Counted from the first letter of the stretch, positions 33,694-47,138 are shown. The stretch: 64,000 nt of DNA from Chamaecrista fasciculata (GCA_003254925.1 QANZ01036151.1:157642-221641); one strand, 5' to 3'. Program-made: numbers and translations. The notes: a model not told the origin generated them from the sequence alone.

Positions 33694-35124
33694 TTATTTT
33701 TATGAAACATTTGGATAATGAGTTTTATTAGAAATTGATAGATACTTTTTATGTTTTTAGGTTCAATAAAGAAAAAATAATAATTATATAATAATAGAAG
33801 TTATATATGGACAATTACTGTTATTGTTCTTTTTATTTTGTGATTTTTTTTAAATATACAAGACTACTAAAAAACCTAAAGTTTTGTACAATAGTATAAG
33901 ATATATAACTAAAAGGCCAAAGTCCTATTTTGGTCCTTCAAATTTGCTCATAGTTTTGTTTTGGTCTCTCAACATTTTTTCGTTCCATTTTAGTTTCTTA
34001 GGTTTGCTCAAAGGTTGGAGCATATCGGTTTTTGTGGGTGTGTGGGTACCAAAAATGGAAGATGAGGAGAGAAGCCAAACGGTCCTGTGTGGAAGAAGAA
34101 GGAGGAGGAGAAGAACAAGGTGGTGGTAGCGGCGACAATGGTGGGTAGAAGAAGATGACGTTGGTTTTTTTTTTTTAAAATTTTTTTATGTAAAATTTAT
34201 TAAAATTGTCTATTTATTTCTCTTTTCTTATGTTTTGATCATATTATAAATAGACATAGCTCATAATGTAAAAAATTAAAATTTTTGGGGAATGAAAATT
34301 TATTTTTTCTTTCTTTTACAGAAAAATGGACGGAAAATACTTAAGGACTAACGGTAAAACGTTTTGGAAACTGGAAGGACCAAAACGAAACAAAAAAAAT
34401 TGAGGGATCAAAACAGAATTTTGAGCAAACCTGAAAGACCAAAATAAGACTTTGGCCTAACTAAAAAACTAAAACGGATTTAAGGATTTCTGTGAATCAT
34501 CTAAGATCTAACCCATAATTTGATTTGATCTTTTTTTATTTGATTCTATTTTCATTATTCAACTTAAAGTCTAAAACAGCATATGTTTTCAGGTTCTGTG
34601 AAATAGCTTGCTCAAAATTTGTGCATGGTTTGAATACACAAGTACAAATTTTATGTCAAAACTTCATATAGGTATTTAATATTTACTTCAAATTCTATTT
34701 TGTTCTAGTTCATAATACCTTTGAGATTGCTCAGTAAGAAGAAAGTTAGTTAAAAAATGTTTGCTGTAAGTAAATTAATTAATTATTTATTAAAAAAAAT
34801 AATATAATCATCAGTTTATTCATCATTAGAAAATTATAAAAATTTAGTCTCTCAAAAATAATATTACAATAAATTTGGTTTGTCTAATAATAAATATATA
34901 CACATTTGATTTAGTGACGAAAATGTGGTTGTGATTTTAAATTTTATTGACATAATATTTAAATTATACCATTTTACCTTTTTAAGTATTAAATTATATA
35001 TTTTATTTTTTTAGAGTTTTAATTTTTTTTGGTCTATTTTAGAGATCAAATAATTAATTTAATTATTTTCAATAATTAAATTATTAATTTACTCTAATAA
35101 TTTAGGTCTAGAATTTAGAGGAGG
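33694..35124. other. intergenic DNA between copia element and PLD promoter
   Basis: It contains the GGCCAAAGT foldback copy 2 (33915-34457). Otherwise AT-rich, with no gene. Confidence 0.5.
33915..34457. mobile_element. Mutator-type foldback element, GGCCAAAGT family, copy 2
   Basis: 543 bp with ends 'ggccaaagtcctattttgg' and, inverted, 'ccaaaataagactttggcc'. A perfect 9-bp duplication TAACTAAAA flanks it (33906-33914 and 34458-34466). The interior is a GA-rich unique block (about 34040-34160) unlike that of copy 1. Same termini with different cargo is typical of non-autonomous Mutator-like families. Confidence 0.83.
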
Positions 35125-35482
35125 CCAAAATCTCAAATTGGTCTCTTATGTATGAGATAGATTTTAAATTGGTCATTTATCTTGTATTTATTTTAGATTA
35201 GTATTACATATTTTCATCATATTGTTAATTGGGCCCAAATCATTTGAAGTGAAGTCTGAACTAACAAATTCGAAAGTCAAAATTGTGTGCTAACTTTTTA
35301 GAGTTCTTTTTCTGTTCAGTTAAGATCACTAGAAAATGAGGTCAAATCATATTTCGAAAAAAAATTCAGGTCCAAATTGAAACCTCATAGAAATATGTAA
35401 GACTGATATGAAATAAATAAAATATGAGAAACTAACTTGAAACCTCCTCCATATATATAGGACCAATTTGAAACTTTGGCGT
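35125..35482. mobile_element. foldback repeat next to the PLD beta promoter
   Basis: The left end 'ggccaaaatctcaaattgg' is answered by the inverse of 'ccaatttgaaactttggc' at the right. Inner words 'gtatttattttagattag' and 'aaataaataaaatatgag' also correspond. No secure duplication. It ends only about 40 bp before the putative promoter core. Confidence 0.55.
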
Positions 35483-35659
35483 TAAAAGACTAATAAAGAG
35501 GGCGCTAAATAGTATAAGAAATTCGAAACCCGCGAATCTCCTTTCTTCGCGGGTTCTTTGTACACGTCTTGTCTTCCTCGACGTGATCACAGATTTCTCT
35601 TCTCTTCTCTTTTCATTTGAATCTCCTTCTTCATCATCATCATCATCATCTTCTGTGTC

Positions 35660-35691
<32 letters not shown>

Positions 35692-36010
35692 CTTCTTCTT
35701 CTTCTTCTTCTTCTGTATATTTTTTCCCAGACATTCTTCATTTCCTTCCAATTACCTTCATTCATTAAGCTTTTGAGAAAAAGAAAAAGAAAAACAAAAT
35801 TAAAAGAGTTCGGCTCTTCACAAGAATCAATCTCAACTTTGAGCTACATTTCTTCATTTATATGTATGTGATTGATGTCGAATCAAAATCATGATCCTTC
35901 AGGGACTGTAAATAAATTGTTCATGTTGCTGCCGATTCGATTAACGCGATTCTCCTTGAGATGAATTAATTAGGGCGAAGTGAGGAAAATTGTAAGGCGT
36001 TTCGATCTGG
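35483..36010 (+). promoter_or_regulatory. PLD beta promoter and leader: stem-loop, (CTT)n tract, uORFs
   Basis: A perfect 10-bp inverted repeat AACCCGCGAA (35527-35536) / TTCGCGGGTT (35546-35555) has a 9-base loop. A (CTT)n tract of about 55 bp follows (about 35658-35713). Before the main start there are three short upstream frames: 35862-35894 (10 codons plus stop), 35923-35964 (13 codons plus stop) and 35961-35969 (ATG AAT TAA). Whether a leader intron removes some of these cannot be told here. Confidence 0.55.
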
Positions 36011-39000
36011 ATGGATAATTATAGGTCTTCATCTTCGTACGGTTATCCCAATCCATATCCCTACTCTCGTAGTCCTCCTCCTTTATATCCCCCACCTTCG
36101 GGTTCAGATCCATATTCTCCATATCCATATCCATGTAATCATCCTTCACAACCCTTCAATTGCTCCTACCACCACCACCACCACCACCATCATCATCATC
36201 GAAATCATTGTTCTCCTCCGCCGTCGCCGCCGCCGCCGGCTCCTCCTCCGGCTATCGAATCGCCACCGCCTTCTTCCCCTCACGGTGGTAATACCTTAGA
36301 CTATATTCCTCCTCATCCATTGTCTTTCCCTAATCCTATTCCTAATTACCCTTACGCTCCTTACCCTAACCCTCTGTATCCAAGCAATTACCAACAACTT
36401 CCGAGTCGTTCTCATTCACGAGCCCATAGTCACTCTTGTGCCTTCGAGCAATTGAGCCATGGTGGTGGCGCGATGTCGTCGTTGCAAACAGGTGATGCTT
36501 CTTCGAACATTTCTCGTAGTAACCCTGTTTACCCATTGCCTTTGGATGATACTGTGGTTAATAATAATTCTCGATTTCCTGATGATAATACTCGGCATTC
36601 TTCTTCTCCTCCTCGATCCTCGGTTCAACAGTCATACAGGCATTCAATTTCTATTATGGAACATGAGAGCATGCCAGAAGAGTTTTCCAGCCATCATCAC
36701 CGGTACTCGTTCTCGGGTTGGGGCTCTTCTCATCACTTAACTTCAAAAGTTCAAAAGCATCATCCAAGGTCGTATCATGAAATTGCTTGTAGTGAGAGTC
36801 TAGAGATTGCTCCGGCGGCCTCCAACAAAGGGTCATCGAAAACCTTGCTGCTACATGGGAATTTAGATATATGGGTTCATGGAGCGAAAAATCTTCCGAA
36901 TATGGATGTGTTTCACAAGACTTTTGGGGTGATGTTCAATAAATTCCCTCGGCATGTGGAAGGGAAGATTACTAGTGATCCTTATGTAATAATCTCGGTA
37001 TCCAATGCTGTAATCGGCAGGACTTTTGTTATAAACAACTGTGAAAATCCAGAATGGATGCAACATTTTAATGTTCCCATTGCACATTATGCTATTGAAG
37101 TGCATTTTGTTGTTAAAGACAGTGATATTGTGGGCTCACAGTTCATTGGCAATGTGTCAATTCCCGTGGAACTGATTCACTCAGGAACAAAAGTAGAAGG
37201 TACATACCCTATCCTAAATGCTAGTGGGAGGCCTTGTAAGCATGGTGCTTCCTTGACCCTATCTATTCAGTACATTCCAATTGGAAAACTTAACCATCAT
37301 TATCAAGGGGTTGGAGCAGGGCCTGACTATACAGGGGTTCCTGATACATATTTTCCCATAAGGAAAGGTGGAACTGTTACTCTATATCAAGATGCCCATG
37401 TTCCAGAAAATTTACTCCCTCATGTCATGCTTGATCGAGGGAAGTATCGTGTTCATGGAAAGGCTTGGCATGATATCTTCAATGCCATACGCCAAGCTCG
37501 ACGTTTGATTTATATTACAGGATGGTCAGTGTGGCACAAGGTTAGGCTGGTGAGGGATGGTGGTTATCCAATAAATTACACGCTAGGTGATCTTTTGAGG
37601 TCAAGGTCTCAAGAAGGTGTAAGAGTACTTCTCCTTATTTGGGATGACCCTACGTCAAGAAACATTTTAGGTTATAAAACAGTAAGTAAGCTAACTTTTG
37701 TTGTTATTGTTTGACATTAGACGTTAAATTTCATGTGTAATTGTCTGCAATTCGCACACTATTAACTCTACGATTTTTGGGACCATGTTAATTGTGACTG
37801 CTTTTGAACTGTGATAATGAGAAATATTACATGTTGGCTTTTGCATACATGACCATGAGAGGAAAATTTATAAGTTATATAGGAATCAGTAATACATTTG
37901 TACATGAGGAAAAATAAAACGATGAATATTCTTCACTTGGACATTTTATGTTTTTTGTTCATTCTATCCAAGTAAAATTGCTTATTATTCCATAGCAGTA
38001 CTAAATACTTGATAGCTGAAATCCAAAATGAATATCTTCAAAACTTGTTTACATTTGGTATGTGATTTTTTTTTATTTATGAACTTTTCATATTCTTAAT
38101 TAAAATTCTCTACTTAAAATCGTAACTAGTTGACATGTCAGGTTTATTTGTACTTAGTCTTGTCCAAATAGTGTGATCAAGCAAAACCACTATTTTGTTC
38201 TTGTTTTCCCAAGTCTACAGTATTTCAAGTAAAAGTAAGAATATTGAACTAGTATTCCATATTTAGTTTTTGAATGTATGTGTGATTTTCTCTTTTAGTT
38301 TAGTTATTCAAGGATCTTCTTGTAACATTTAGGATGGTGTCATGGCTACTCATGATGAGGAAACACGAAGATTTTTCAAACACTCTTCAGTAAGAGTGTT
38401 GCTTTCTCCCCGAATTGCTGGAAAACATCATAGCTGGTACAAGCAAAAGGTGAGTTTCATTAATATTTCCCTTATTGATGTAGTTTACATGACTAATTGC
38501 ATATAGATTGTGCATTGATGTTGATTCTCTTTGGAGTAACGGGATCATCCTTCGAAAACTAACACTGCCAAGATTGAAAATGATGTCTTTTTGACAACTG
38601 TGTTTATTTTTTATCATGCTCATTTCTTTCTTTTTTTTCTTTGGTTTCTATTGACATGGAAGAAAAAGTAGCTCCATTTTTATCTGGTTGTTTGATCTAT
38701 CAAAGGATTGAAAGTGTATTCCTAGCAATCAAAGCAAATGGGAAAATGAATTTGACTTTTATTATACCTTTTCATGATTATTGAAAGTTGAGATTGATGA
38801 TTATTATATTTCATTATTAGATTTCAATTTTTGTGACTTAATTCTCGAATATATTATGTCATATGACAAAAGAGGGAAAAAAAAAGAGAAAACCTCAATA
38901 TTTGGAAACATAAGTGTTAGGAATATGAATATATTTAGAAGGATATATCTATTATTATATTTCTGATTTGTAGGGATTAGTTAGGATCCCTAATATTAAG

Positions 39001-42000
39001 GGGTTAGTTAGTATCTCTAGTTAGTATCTATTAGTATCTATTTAGTATCTCTATTTTGTGTATATATAGGGCACTCTTTATTCAATAATATTATTGGATT
39101 ATCTCAGCTTACATGGTATCAGAGCCTTATGGGTGAGAGTCAGTGTGATGATGTGCCTAGAGTGAAACTTAGGGTTTTCATGGGTCCACTTTCAAGAGTG
39201 GTCCGTCTTTGTTACCGCCGGCAGAAGGAGGTTCAGAGGGTGCCGATTGGTCAGTCCCAGAATCTTGGTGGTCTTCGGCGGCACGTGTAAGAGTCACGTG
39301 CCTATCAAAGTTTCAGTTCTAGCTGGCGCGTGTGGGACACGCGCCACCTTCTCGACGGCGAAAAGGCTCTGTCTTTGCTGTTTTGGGATCACCGGCGTCC
39401 GTCTAGACGTTTGGTGGTGGTGGTTTTGTGATTTGCTACTGGGTCTTTGATGATCTAGTTCATTTGGTGTCTTTTTTTGGTGAATATTTGGTTTTGTGCT
39501 GGCTGCCCAATTATTTTGGGGTTTGGGCAGCGACGTTATATCTTATTCGTATTTTCTGGAGGTTGCTCTCTGACTTTGGAGGCCATTTTCGACCACCACC
39601 TGAAGGTTTCAGCCGCTTATGGTGGTTTCCGTTGCTTGAGGGTGCTCGCTACATGTTGTGTTGCTGGTTGTTTTTCAGCGTTTGGTTTAGAACCTTGTGT
39701 TGCTGACTTTTTCAGCGTTTGGCTCTTCTCTAAGTTGAGCATTTGGTGTTTCGTTTGTTTGGAGGTGCATCAATTTGGATGCTTTGAATGCATCAATTTG
39801 GCAATTCATGGGAGTGAATTGTGTTTGTCAGTAGTCTTTTGTGTGAGACTATTTTGTATATTTTTGAGGTTATTGATTGGGCCTCGTCCGGTTTTCTAGA
39901 GTTTGGGATTACTATTTGCTTCGGTGGTTGTGTTTTGGCCGTTTGATACTAGGTTATCGGTGTTTTTTTTGAGATACCACGTTTGAGTCCACTAGACAAT
40001 GCAGCTTTCTTGGATGTTTTGAGATCACCATTTAAGGTGATAGTTTGAAGACAACACTGACAGAGAATTTGGTGGGAGTCTCGTTTGTATCCATTAGAAG
40101 TTGCCACTCTTTTTGGACGTTTCAAGATCATTATTGGTGATGGCTATTTGAGATGTCACTGGCAGGGAGAGTCTTGGAGAAGTTTGTTCAAGGATGTGTT
40201 TTCTTAGTTTGTTTTCACAAAATTATGATGTATGGGATTTTTGGTATTTTGGAATATGTTTGTTGCAAGTTGGGCATGATTGAAATCTATGCTCCAACTT
40301 GAGGGGGAGTGTTAGGAATATTAATATATTTAGAAGGATATATCTATTATTATATTTCTGATTTGTAGGGATTAGTTAGGATTCCTAATATTAAGGGGTT
40401 AGTTAGTATCTCTAGTTAGTATCTATTAGTATCTATTTAGTATCTATTTAGTATCTCTATTTTGTGTATATATAGGGCACTCTTTATTCAATAATATTAT
40501 TGGATTATCTCAGCTTAAAATAAGAAAAAGAGGCATTGGCTTGGCATGTTAACTCATGAAGCTTAACCTCTACCTTCCTTACTTTTGCATATAAAGTTCC
40601 TTCTGTTTCTTTCTTGGCTCAAAATTGTTTCTTGAAAATTAATGTGCTGGAGGACTGGACTAGGAATGTGTCGTTTGCAAATCACAATTGCTAATAAAAC
40701 TGGTCAGCATCAGATTAATTTGTGTTAAAATTGGTGTATGAAGGTGTAAGTTTTTATGTCAAGTGAAGTCTTGGAAAGTTCTAAGTTTTTCTTGCTTCAT
40801 AATAAGTTAATAACCTTATTTAATAAGATTATTCTTGCGAATTGGTTCAAGGTTCATTATTTTAAAGTTATTTGGTTGTGAAGATTGCCAATAGTTTGTA
40901 CTTGGAATTTTATAGAATATCTATATGAAGTGAAAATTCAAGTTCATGTATGTCAAGAATCTTAGAAAGTGTCAATTATTCTAGCCTATAACTATGTTGC
41001 TTTCCTCTGGACTCAATACATTATAATGTACTTTTGCAGTTTTGGTTTCAGAGTTCCACATTGAATTTCTTCATTCTCTAATTATCAGGAAGTTGGGACA
41101 ATATATACACATCATCAAAAAACTGTTATTGTTGATGCTGATGCCGGAAATAACAAAAGAAAAATTATAGCGTTTGTTGGCGGACTTGATTTGTGTGATG
41201 GGCGATATGATTTTCCCCACCATCCACTCTTTAGGACTCTCCAGACATTGCACAAGGACGATTATCATAACCCTACTTTCACGGTAATCTCTTGTCCCCC
41301 CTATGTTGCACAGGGTATGGGGTGTGGGATACAACAATTTCTTCAAAATTCAAGGGGACAATATTTATTTAAATATTGAGGCATAAAATATATATTTATT
41401 TGATTTTTCTGTTCAAAACATTCACTTTTTGTTCATCAATACAATACAAACAAAGTTAATGCAACAAAAATGAAATTAAATAAACATAAATTTATATTTT
41501 ATATAAAAAAAAGCACAATTTATGTACCACAATATTAAAAAATACCTGTAAGTATCCACAAGATACAGATTCTGGTATACATATTTGGTGTGGGCCATTT
41601 TTGCGTTACTCATGCTTCATATGTTCCCACACTCCTTGTGGTTACATGATCAATATTCAAGACTAGCTATACATGTCCTATAATCATGAGTACTAACTAC
41701 TAACCAAGGGATGGACACTAGAATATTCTAGAAGAAAGTTGCTAAAAAGAATAGATCAAAATTCATATATTCAAAGATTCTTCATGATTTTTTTTTTTTT
41801 GGAAATCTTCCTCTCGCTTGGCTAGATATGATCAGAAAATTTGTTTCCACCAATACAAGTTTGTGGGTTGAGTGCAGCATGCTCAAATTAACTCTGCACT
41901 ATGCTTTTGCATTTGGCACTGTCAGTGATATGCTAAACATATACAATCAAATGCTGTGAATAGTAAACAAGTCACAAGATGTTAAGTTCTAATTATCCTG

Positions 42001-45000
42001 CTACCTCTTGGCCTTTGAATGTGTGAAAATGAAATTAATTGTTTCCTGCTACAGTAAAGCTTGCCTATAAAATCCATACATTTATGCTGGAGATGCTCTT
42101 TGATTGTAATTTCAGATGTCAAGAAATTAATCTGGTTGAAAATGGTAATTAGGAACCAATAAGCTGCAATTTTAAAAATTTCTGATGAAAACAGATCTAT
42201 TTATTCTTATGATATGGTTTATCACGTAACAGGGTAATACAGGTGGTTGTCCACGTGAGCCATGGCATGACTTGCATTCTAAAATTGAAGGTCCAGCAGC
42301 TTATGATGTTTTGACCAACTTTGAGGAGCGCTGGTTAAAAGCTGCAAAACCTTATGGGATTAAAAAGTTGAAAAATTCCTATGATGATGCTTTGCTTAAG
42401 CTAGAAAGAATTCCAGACATTATTGGCATGTCTGATACTTGCAGTGTCGATGATAATGACCCTGAGTCTTGGCATGTTCAAGTAATTATCAGTTAAACAA
42501 TATCAAATATATTTATCTTATGTAGAAGTATATCCACTCAGGAAATTATTAATTTTGTCTGTTCTGGAATGCAGATATTCCGATCAATTGATTCAAGTTC
42601 TGTTAAGGGATTTCCAAAGGATCCAAAAAATGCAACAAAGAAGGTGAATGAAAGTTTTGGCATAAATTTTCCTCTGGTTTTTCTTGTGCTTCATTTTAGC
42701 TCATAAAATTTGAACCATTGTGGTAAGCCAAGGTTAAAATTTAGTATTTTACTGACTTTTGCAGAACCTTGTATGTGGAAAGAATCTATTGATTGACATG
42801 AGCATACATACAGCATATGTGAAGGCCATACGGGCGGCACAACGTTACATTTATATAGAGAATCAATATTTTATTGGGTCTTCTTACAATTGGAGTCATT
42901 ATAAAGACCTAGGTACGAAATTTTGATGCTTCTAAGATTTTCATAATTTCAAGCATTTGATAACATATGTTGAAATTTTAATTTCATAGCCACTTGGATC
43001 AATAAAGATGCATGTCTTATAGCCACCGCTGGAATGTATATATATATGTTGGTAAAAATTGTTGAAATATTTTGAACATGATAAAGAGCTTAATGGATGC
43101 CGGTCATCATCTCTTTATCCACATCTAGTGACTGCTTAAGGAAGTTAGGTCAAGATATATTGGAGAGGGGATTGGATCCAAATTTTCTGTACTATTTTTT
43201 GTGCATTTTAGAGAGATAGAGAGAGAAAGTGTAGGTCCCACATATTTATTATTTTGTGGTACCTATACTTTCTCTCTCTACTTCTTCTTTTATCTCTTTA
43301 AAATGCACAAAAAAAAAAAAAATACAGAGAGTGAAAATGTAAAAGATCCACTTCTTATATCATTGTTGAGCTCAAGACCCATGTAAAAAGTCAGACCAAA
43401 ACTAATTAATTACATCTAATTTATTGGTGTTGCGGTCAAAATTGGGCCGTACATGTAATCAATATTTTAAATAAAACAAATACCAATTAATTAAGTCTAA
43501 TAAAATAATTTTTTAACATAGTATCCTTTAGATTTTTAAAGCACACAAATGAATAAGGTGTATGTATCATAATTTGTAGGCATAAATCGTGGAGAATAAA
43601 TAATCTTTTAGAAATTGAGTCATATTTAATTTCATGTGAGTGGTATCTTGTAGTTGTGGATATGGTCATGTCGAAAGGTTCTGAAAGTGGGATGAGTGAG
43701 ACATATAGTTACATTCTTTTATTTATACTTGTAGAAAAGCCCATTCATATATAATTAAATTACAGTGGTGTCTAACTGCAAGTAATTAGTTGACATTATA
43801 CCAATATATCAGTTTGGATTTAGACGTGAAAAACATATTTATTTCATTAGTTTCTGTTATACATTATGAAAAAAAGCTTCTATTAATTGTGACCGAGAGC
43901 CAATGAAACATGAAGCATTACTGAGGTCAATGCTCGGAGATCTTTTATTGATTTTAGCACACACTGTCGGCAATTTTGCAGGTGCTAATAACTTAATTCC
44001 TATGGAAATTGCCCTTAAGATTGCATCAAAGATAAAGGCAAATGAAAGATTTGCAGTATATATTATTATACCGATGTGGCCAGAGGGTGTTCCAACAGGT
44101 GCTGCCACACAAAGGATTCTGTTCTGGCAGGTATACTTAAATTCAAGCTATCAAAAACAAAATGTATTAAAAAAGGATTCAATTGCGCGCTATGAATTTC
44201 TTTACTTCAAACGTATCGGAAATGGCTCACTGATTTTGTCTACGTGCATTGGTGAGAACTCCTAAGTCAATTATATAATTATCTATAATTTATCAACTTA
44301 GTAGCTGGTAAATGTCTGTTGTTCTTGGACTTTCTGAAGAATTGATCAGTTGTAGCAAAGTATTGTACCAATATGCAATTTTTTTGTGAGAAATTTCTTT
44401 GTTATCATCAGAAACAAAATAAACTTTCTTTTATTTTTGTCATTTAATTATTTCTATTATGAGTTATATGGGGCAAGATGAGCATAAGCTATTGAAGTAT
44501 TCTTAAATTTGGAGACCATAATTGCCGAGAACTCTGGGTTGTTTGATGTCAGAAAGTTGTAGCACCTGTTAGTACTTTGATATGACATTTGTTAATATGG
44601 ATTTATGATTTGATGGTTGCAGCAAAAAACAATGCAAATGATGTATGAGACAATTTCTAAAGCTTTAGTTGATGCTGGGCTAGAATCAGCATTCTCTCCG
44701 CAAGACTATTTAAACTTCTTTTGTCTTGGCAACCGCGAGATCATAGATATGTATGATTATAATAGTATGCTTGGAACACCTCCTCCAATGAATAGTCCTC
44801 AAGTACGAATCTCTCTCTCTCTCCTCCCTTCATATCACATTATTTTGGCACAAATCTTAATTTGTTAACAGTTAAAGTATTTGGACTATTTAAGCGATCG
44901 GATTGGATTGACCCATCTAAAATCGGATTCCTCGAATCATATTGAATTGGTCAAGTTACTAAAAAATTAAGTTTTTTTTTTAATTATTTTAATAAAATTT

Positions 45001-46208
45001 TTCTTGTGACATGTTGTAGTTGGACTTTGAATTGAAAGATTAGAGATAATGCTCTATCCTAGTGTATTGGGATAAGAGTTCTGATAATAATGTTTTCTAC
45101 GGCGTGCAACCTCTAATTTAGATAATGAACTTTTGAATTTGATGTCTGTGGGTGCTTTATTCGCAGGCATTTAGTCGAAATAGTCGTCGTTTCATGATTT
45201 ATGTTCATTCAAAAGGTATGATAGTTGATGATGAATATGTGATATTGGGTTCTGCAAACATCAACCAACGCTCTATGGAAGGAACTAGGGACACTGAGAT
45301 TGCAATGGGAGCCTACCAACCACACTTTACATGGGCAAGACAATGTTCCTATCCTCGTGGGCAGGTAATATTTTTGTGTTATTCACTATTAGTATTTGTT
45401 CAAAAAGTCCCAATTTCAATATTTAAAGAGATATATGCACCTTAAGTGTTTTGTCTCGTGGTGTCCCTTTTCTTTTGATTAAAAAACAAAAGAAATCTTG
45501 ATTTCATATTACAAAGTTTAGTTTTTTTCAACTATCTCAATAGTAGATGTGTCAAAACGAGTCCAACCTATTGAGTTGGCCCATTTAACCGACTTGAAAG
45601 GTAAGTTAGGTTGATAAATTTTCAGTTTGTTAGAGAATTCAACTCGCATGAGCTGACTCATCTAATTTGTGATTCTTGGTGAGTCAACTCCACGAGTTAG
45701 ATGGACAACCCACTTAACTTTTTAGTAATGTTATTTTGACAGTTTACCTAACTAATGATTTATAGTGTTGGGTTGACTCACTTTAACAATTCTACTTAAA
45801 AATCACACAAAAAATTACCACCAAGATATACTGATTTATTCAGTTATTTGTTTTAATTGCATATTCTCTTTGTGAATCTAGCTAATGTTCTCTTTGTAAA
45901 ACTATGCTCTATAGATCCACGGGTTTAGGATGTCACTATGGGCAGAACATACAGGAACACTTGAAGATTGCTTCTTGCAACCAGAGAGCCTTGAATGTGT
46001 AAGAAGAATTAGAACAATGAGTGAAATGAACTGGATTCAGTTTGCAGCAAATGAAATAACAGAGATCAGAGGACATCTACTAAAATACCCAGTAGAAGTT
46101 GATCGAAGAGGAAAGATTCGACCCTTGCCTGGTTATGAAGAATTCCCCGATGTAGGAGGAAGAATAGTTGGATCATTCATTGCCATTCGGGAAAATCTAA
46201 CCATATGA
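36011..46208 (+). CDS. PLDbeta1-like: phospholipase D beta (ten coding exons)
   Basis: Hydrolyses membrane phospholipids to phosphatidic acid. Exons by reading frame and GT/AG: 36011-37681, 38333-38449, 41089-41283, 42233-42481, 42575-42643, 42765-42912, 43982-44130, 44633-44812, 45167-45364, 45915-46208; 1089 residues, close to the length of Arabidopsis PLD beta 1. Residues 1-270 are a Pro/Tyr/His-rich tail typical of the beta class, with a ten-His run. A C2 domain follows at about 278-420 ('[19 protein letters not shown]'), the Ca2+/phosphoinositide-responsive module. HKD motif 1 is at about 605-612 (HQKTVIVD, exon 3) and HKD motif 2 at about 940-947 (HSKGMIVD, exon 9); '[15 protein letters not shown]' and the C-terminus '[10 protein letters not shown]' are conserved. 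All splice joins keep frame, so the gene looks intact. Intron 2 (38450-41088) carries an LTR element. AATAAA at 46569-46574 is a possible polyadenylation signal. Confidence 0.95.
38915..40519 (+). mobile_element. non-autonomous LTR retrotransposon inside PLD beta intron 2
   Basis: 5' LTR 38915-39113 (199 bp) and 3' LTR 40310-40519 (210 bp; the extra 11 bp is a repeat of 'tatctatttag'). TGGTATCAGAGC follows the 5' LTR at once (39114-39125), an exact initiator-Met tRNA primer-binding site. A purine tract 'gagggggag' precedes the 3' LTR. Target duplication ATAAG at 38910-38914 and 40520-40524. The roughly 1.2-kb interior is T/G-rich and shows no gag, protease, integrase or reverse transcriptase words; frames at 39247-39899 resemble nothing I know. 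It is in gene-sense orientation. The LTRs differ at a few positions, including CA to AA at the 3' end, so it is not brand new. Confidence 0.9.
43172..43352. mobile_element. small hairpin repeat in PLD beta intron 6
   Basis: 'gtgcattttagagagata' and 'gagagaaagtgtaggt' are answered inverted by 'acctatactttctctctc' and 'atctctttaaaatgcac' within 110 bp. Weaker outer arms start at 'ggatccaaattttc' and end near 'aaaagatcc'. Looks like a miniature inverted-repeat element; no target duplication found. Confidence 0.5.
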
Positions 46209-47138
46209 TTGGTTCATTAATTGGATTATTCACTTTCTGCTGCTCACCATTTTTGAAGGAGATGAATGTAAAATTGTAAATTGGAAAGTATAGTAGAAGA
46301 AGAGTCACAATTTTGAAGTCCGTGGAAGAAACGTGATGCAATGTATAGTAAAAAATTCTTTCTGGTGATATATTTTTTTTATAGGATTTTGCTATGGAAA
46401 GGTAGAAATTTCAAAATCTTCACCTTTTCTCTCTATCTCTCTCCTCTATGGCATCTATTTCCATTAAAAGAAAAAAATAGAATGAAGAGGGAGATAGATT
46501 CAAAAAATATATATATATTTAAGAACTCTAAGTCTCTAACTCTCCATAGCTAATCCTATTTTGTAACTAATAAATTATGCGGTTTGTGGATGTCCTTAGG
46601 CTAGCTGATGTCTTTGAGGGCTTGTTGTGTACTTGTGTACATGGTTAGAATAGGATGAGTGAGTTTCTGATAAGTTTCTTCAGTCAAATTTTTCTTTAGA
46701 AACAATTCCTGTATTTCAAGCAAATAACATTTTAGGTGCATCCCTTGTGAATTAGCAAAGGGATTGGAAAGTGAAAGTTCAGTTTTTATTTTTCTTCACC
46801 GTGGGAGGATTACTTATGCTTAAATGCTCTAGCGCATTTAGGAAATTATCCAGATATAATCTTTTTTTTTTTAATTTTCATTTGTTCAATATGGATTTAT
46901 TTTGAGCTTCCAATAATACCAAAATTGATATTTATATTTTATTATAAGTATATATCACATAGATGAAAAACTAAAATATATATGTTCTAGTCAAATTTAA
47001 TTTTCTAAAAATTTTAATTTTTTATTAACTTTATATTTTATAAGTTTAATATCTATTTGAAAAAGCTTACATTAGTTGTATGATGATTACATTTGATATA
47101 TGATTGTCATTCAAACTCCAATGAAAACAATTCTTATT
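46209..47138. other. PLD beta 3' region and intergenic DNA
   Basis: Holds the 3' untranslated region and then AT-rich DNA without genes. The 10-bp target duplication AATTCTTATT of the next element occupies 47129-47138. Confidence 0.5.

Noticed and set aside
35432-35871. Poly-Glu, poly-Ser and poly-Leu frames in the PLD beta leader
   Set aside because: They are translations of the (CTT)n microsatellite in different frames.
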